Origin: Eulemur rufifrons
Lineage: Eukaryota; Chordata; Mammalia; Primates; Lemuridae
Assembly: GCF_041146395.1 (NCBI RefSeq)
Contig: NC_090997.1
Coordinates: 35,691,501-35,755,500 of the forward strand
Direction of reading: 5' to 3'
Length of the DNA stretch: 64,000 bases
The notes under the pieces are model-generated. The model made no database searches, was not told the DNA's origin, and saw only the letters and a list, made by a program, of their open reading frames with translations. Positions 63,774-64,000 of this stretch are shown in pieces. Made by a program: the position numbers and the translations under genes. Each line of letters starts with the position of its first letter. The stretch's first letter is position 1.

Positions 63774-64000
63774 TACCATGGTGGCAGAGTCTGCCCTTGT
63801 TTGCTGGGAATTACGCTCTCTATCTAAATTCATTACTTCCTTTAGCGCATTCTCCATACTTTCATTCTCTTCTTTCATGTCAGCAACCTTCACCCCGCAA
63901 AACCATAAGAATTTCTCCTTGTTGCTTTTAACACAGCTTCCAAACATTTAACCATCTATTTAACAGAATATTTATAATGTATCTTATAGCCAATACATCA
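63774..64000 (-). repeat. Unclassified interspersed repeat, copy 2 (reaches window edge)
   Basis: Matches copy 1 at 59,868-60,105 along its length (shared TACCATGGTGGCAGAGTC, GCATTCTCCA, AACCATAAGAATT, TTTAACAGAATATTTATAA, AGCCAATACATCA). It may continue past the window. Sequence between the L1 tail at 63,455 and this repeat shows nothing I recognise. Confidence 0.6.

Overview
The window is mammalian nuclear DNA, most likely from a strepsirrhine primate (lemur-like). Three lines of evidence agree. Four Alu copies carry an A-rich linker reading GAAATTATATGGACAGCTAA and a right arm reading GAGCTAGGCTGACGCCA; I associate both with lemuriform Alus. An older AluJ-like copy lacks them. Several L1 copies share one 3' UTR type. 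Old mammalian repeats (MIR, L2, MER5A, MLT2, MST) fill much of the rest.

Only one protein-coding gene is supported: the 3' end of COL12A1 (collagen alpha-1(XII) chain, a FACIT collagen), on the minus strand, from about 48.6 kb to beyond the right edge. Seven shared coding exons (60,930 down to 52,013) encode the end of the COL2 triple helix, the NC2 linker, the whole COL1 helix and the start of NC1. The transcript then has two possible ends. A short terminal exon at 50,872 adds Gly-Ser-Gly-stop. A long terminal exon at 49,649-49,477 adds an acidic, then arginine-rich NC1 tail. All junctions are GT-AG and the phases are compatible (831 nt in frame for the long form, 669 nt for the short form, stops included).

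Region by region: 1-48.6 kb is an AT-rich, gene-free 3' flank. It holds old and lineage-specific L1s (one 5'-inverted with a target-site duplication), three Alus plus the AluJ, solo LTRs, MIR/L2/MER5 fragments, microsatellites and a perfect 52-bp palindrome. From 48.6 to 51.0 kb lie the two alternative terminal exons and their UTRs, with a CpG-dense patch over the long-form coding exon. From 51.0 to 60.9 kb are the collagen exons and introns, with a 123-nt purine tract, one Alu, an L2 and a MER5A. From 61.0 to 64.0 kb is intron with a second 5'-inverted L1, bracketed by two copies of a direct repeat I cannot name.

I found no tRNA, rRNA, CRISPR array or virus gene that I can support, and no evidence of a novel multi-gene system. 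The most interesting points are the paired terminal exons with possible local control elements (purine/G4 tract, weak long-form acceptor, several polyA signals), the CpG-rich last exon, two twin-primed L1s, the palindrome, and the unclassified repeat pair.
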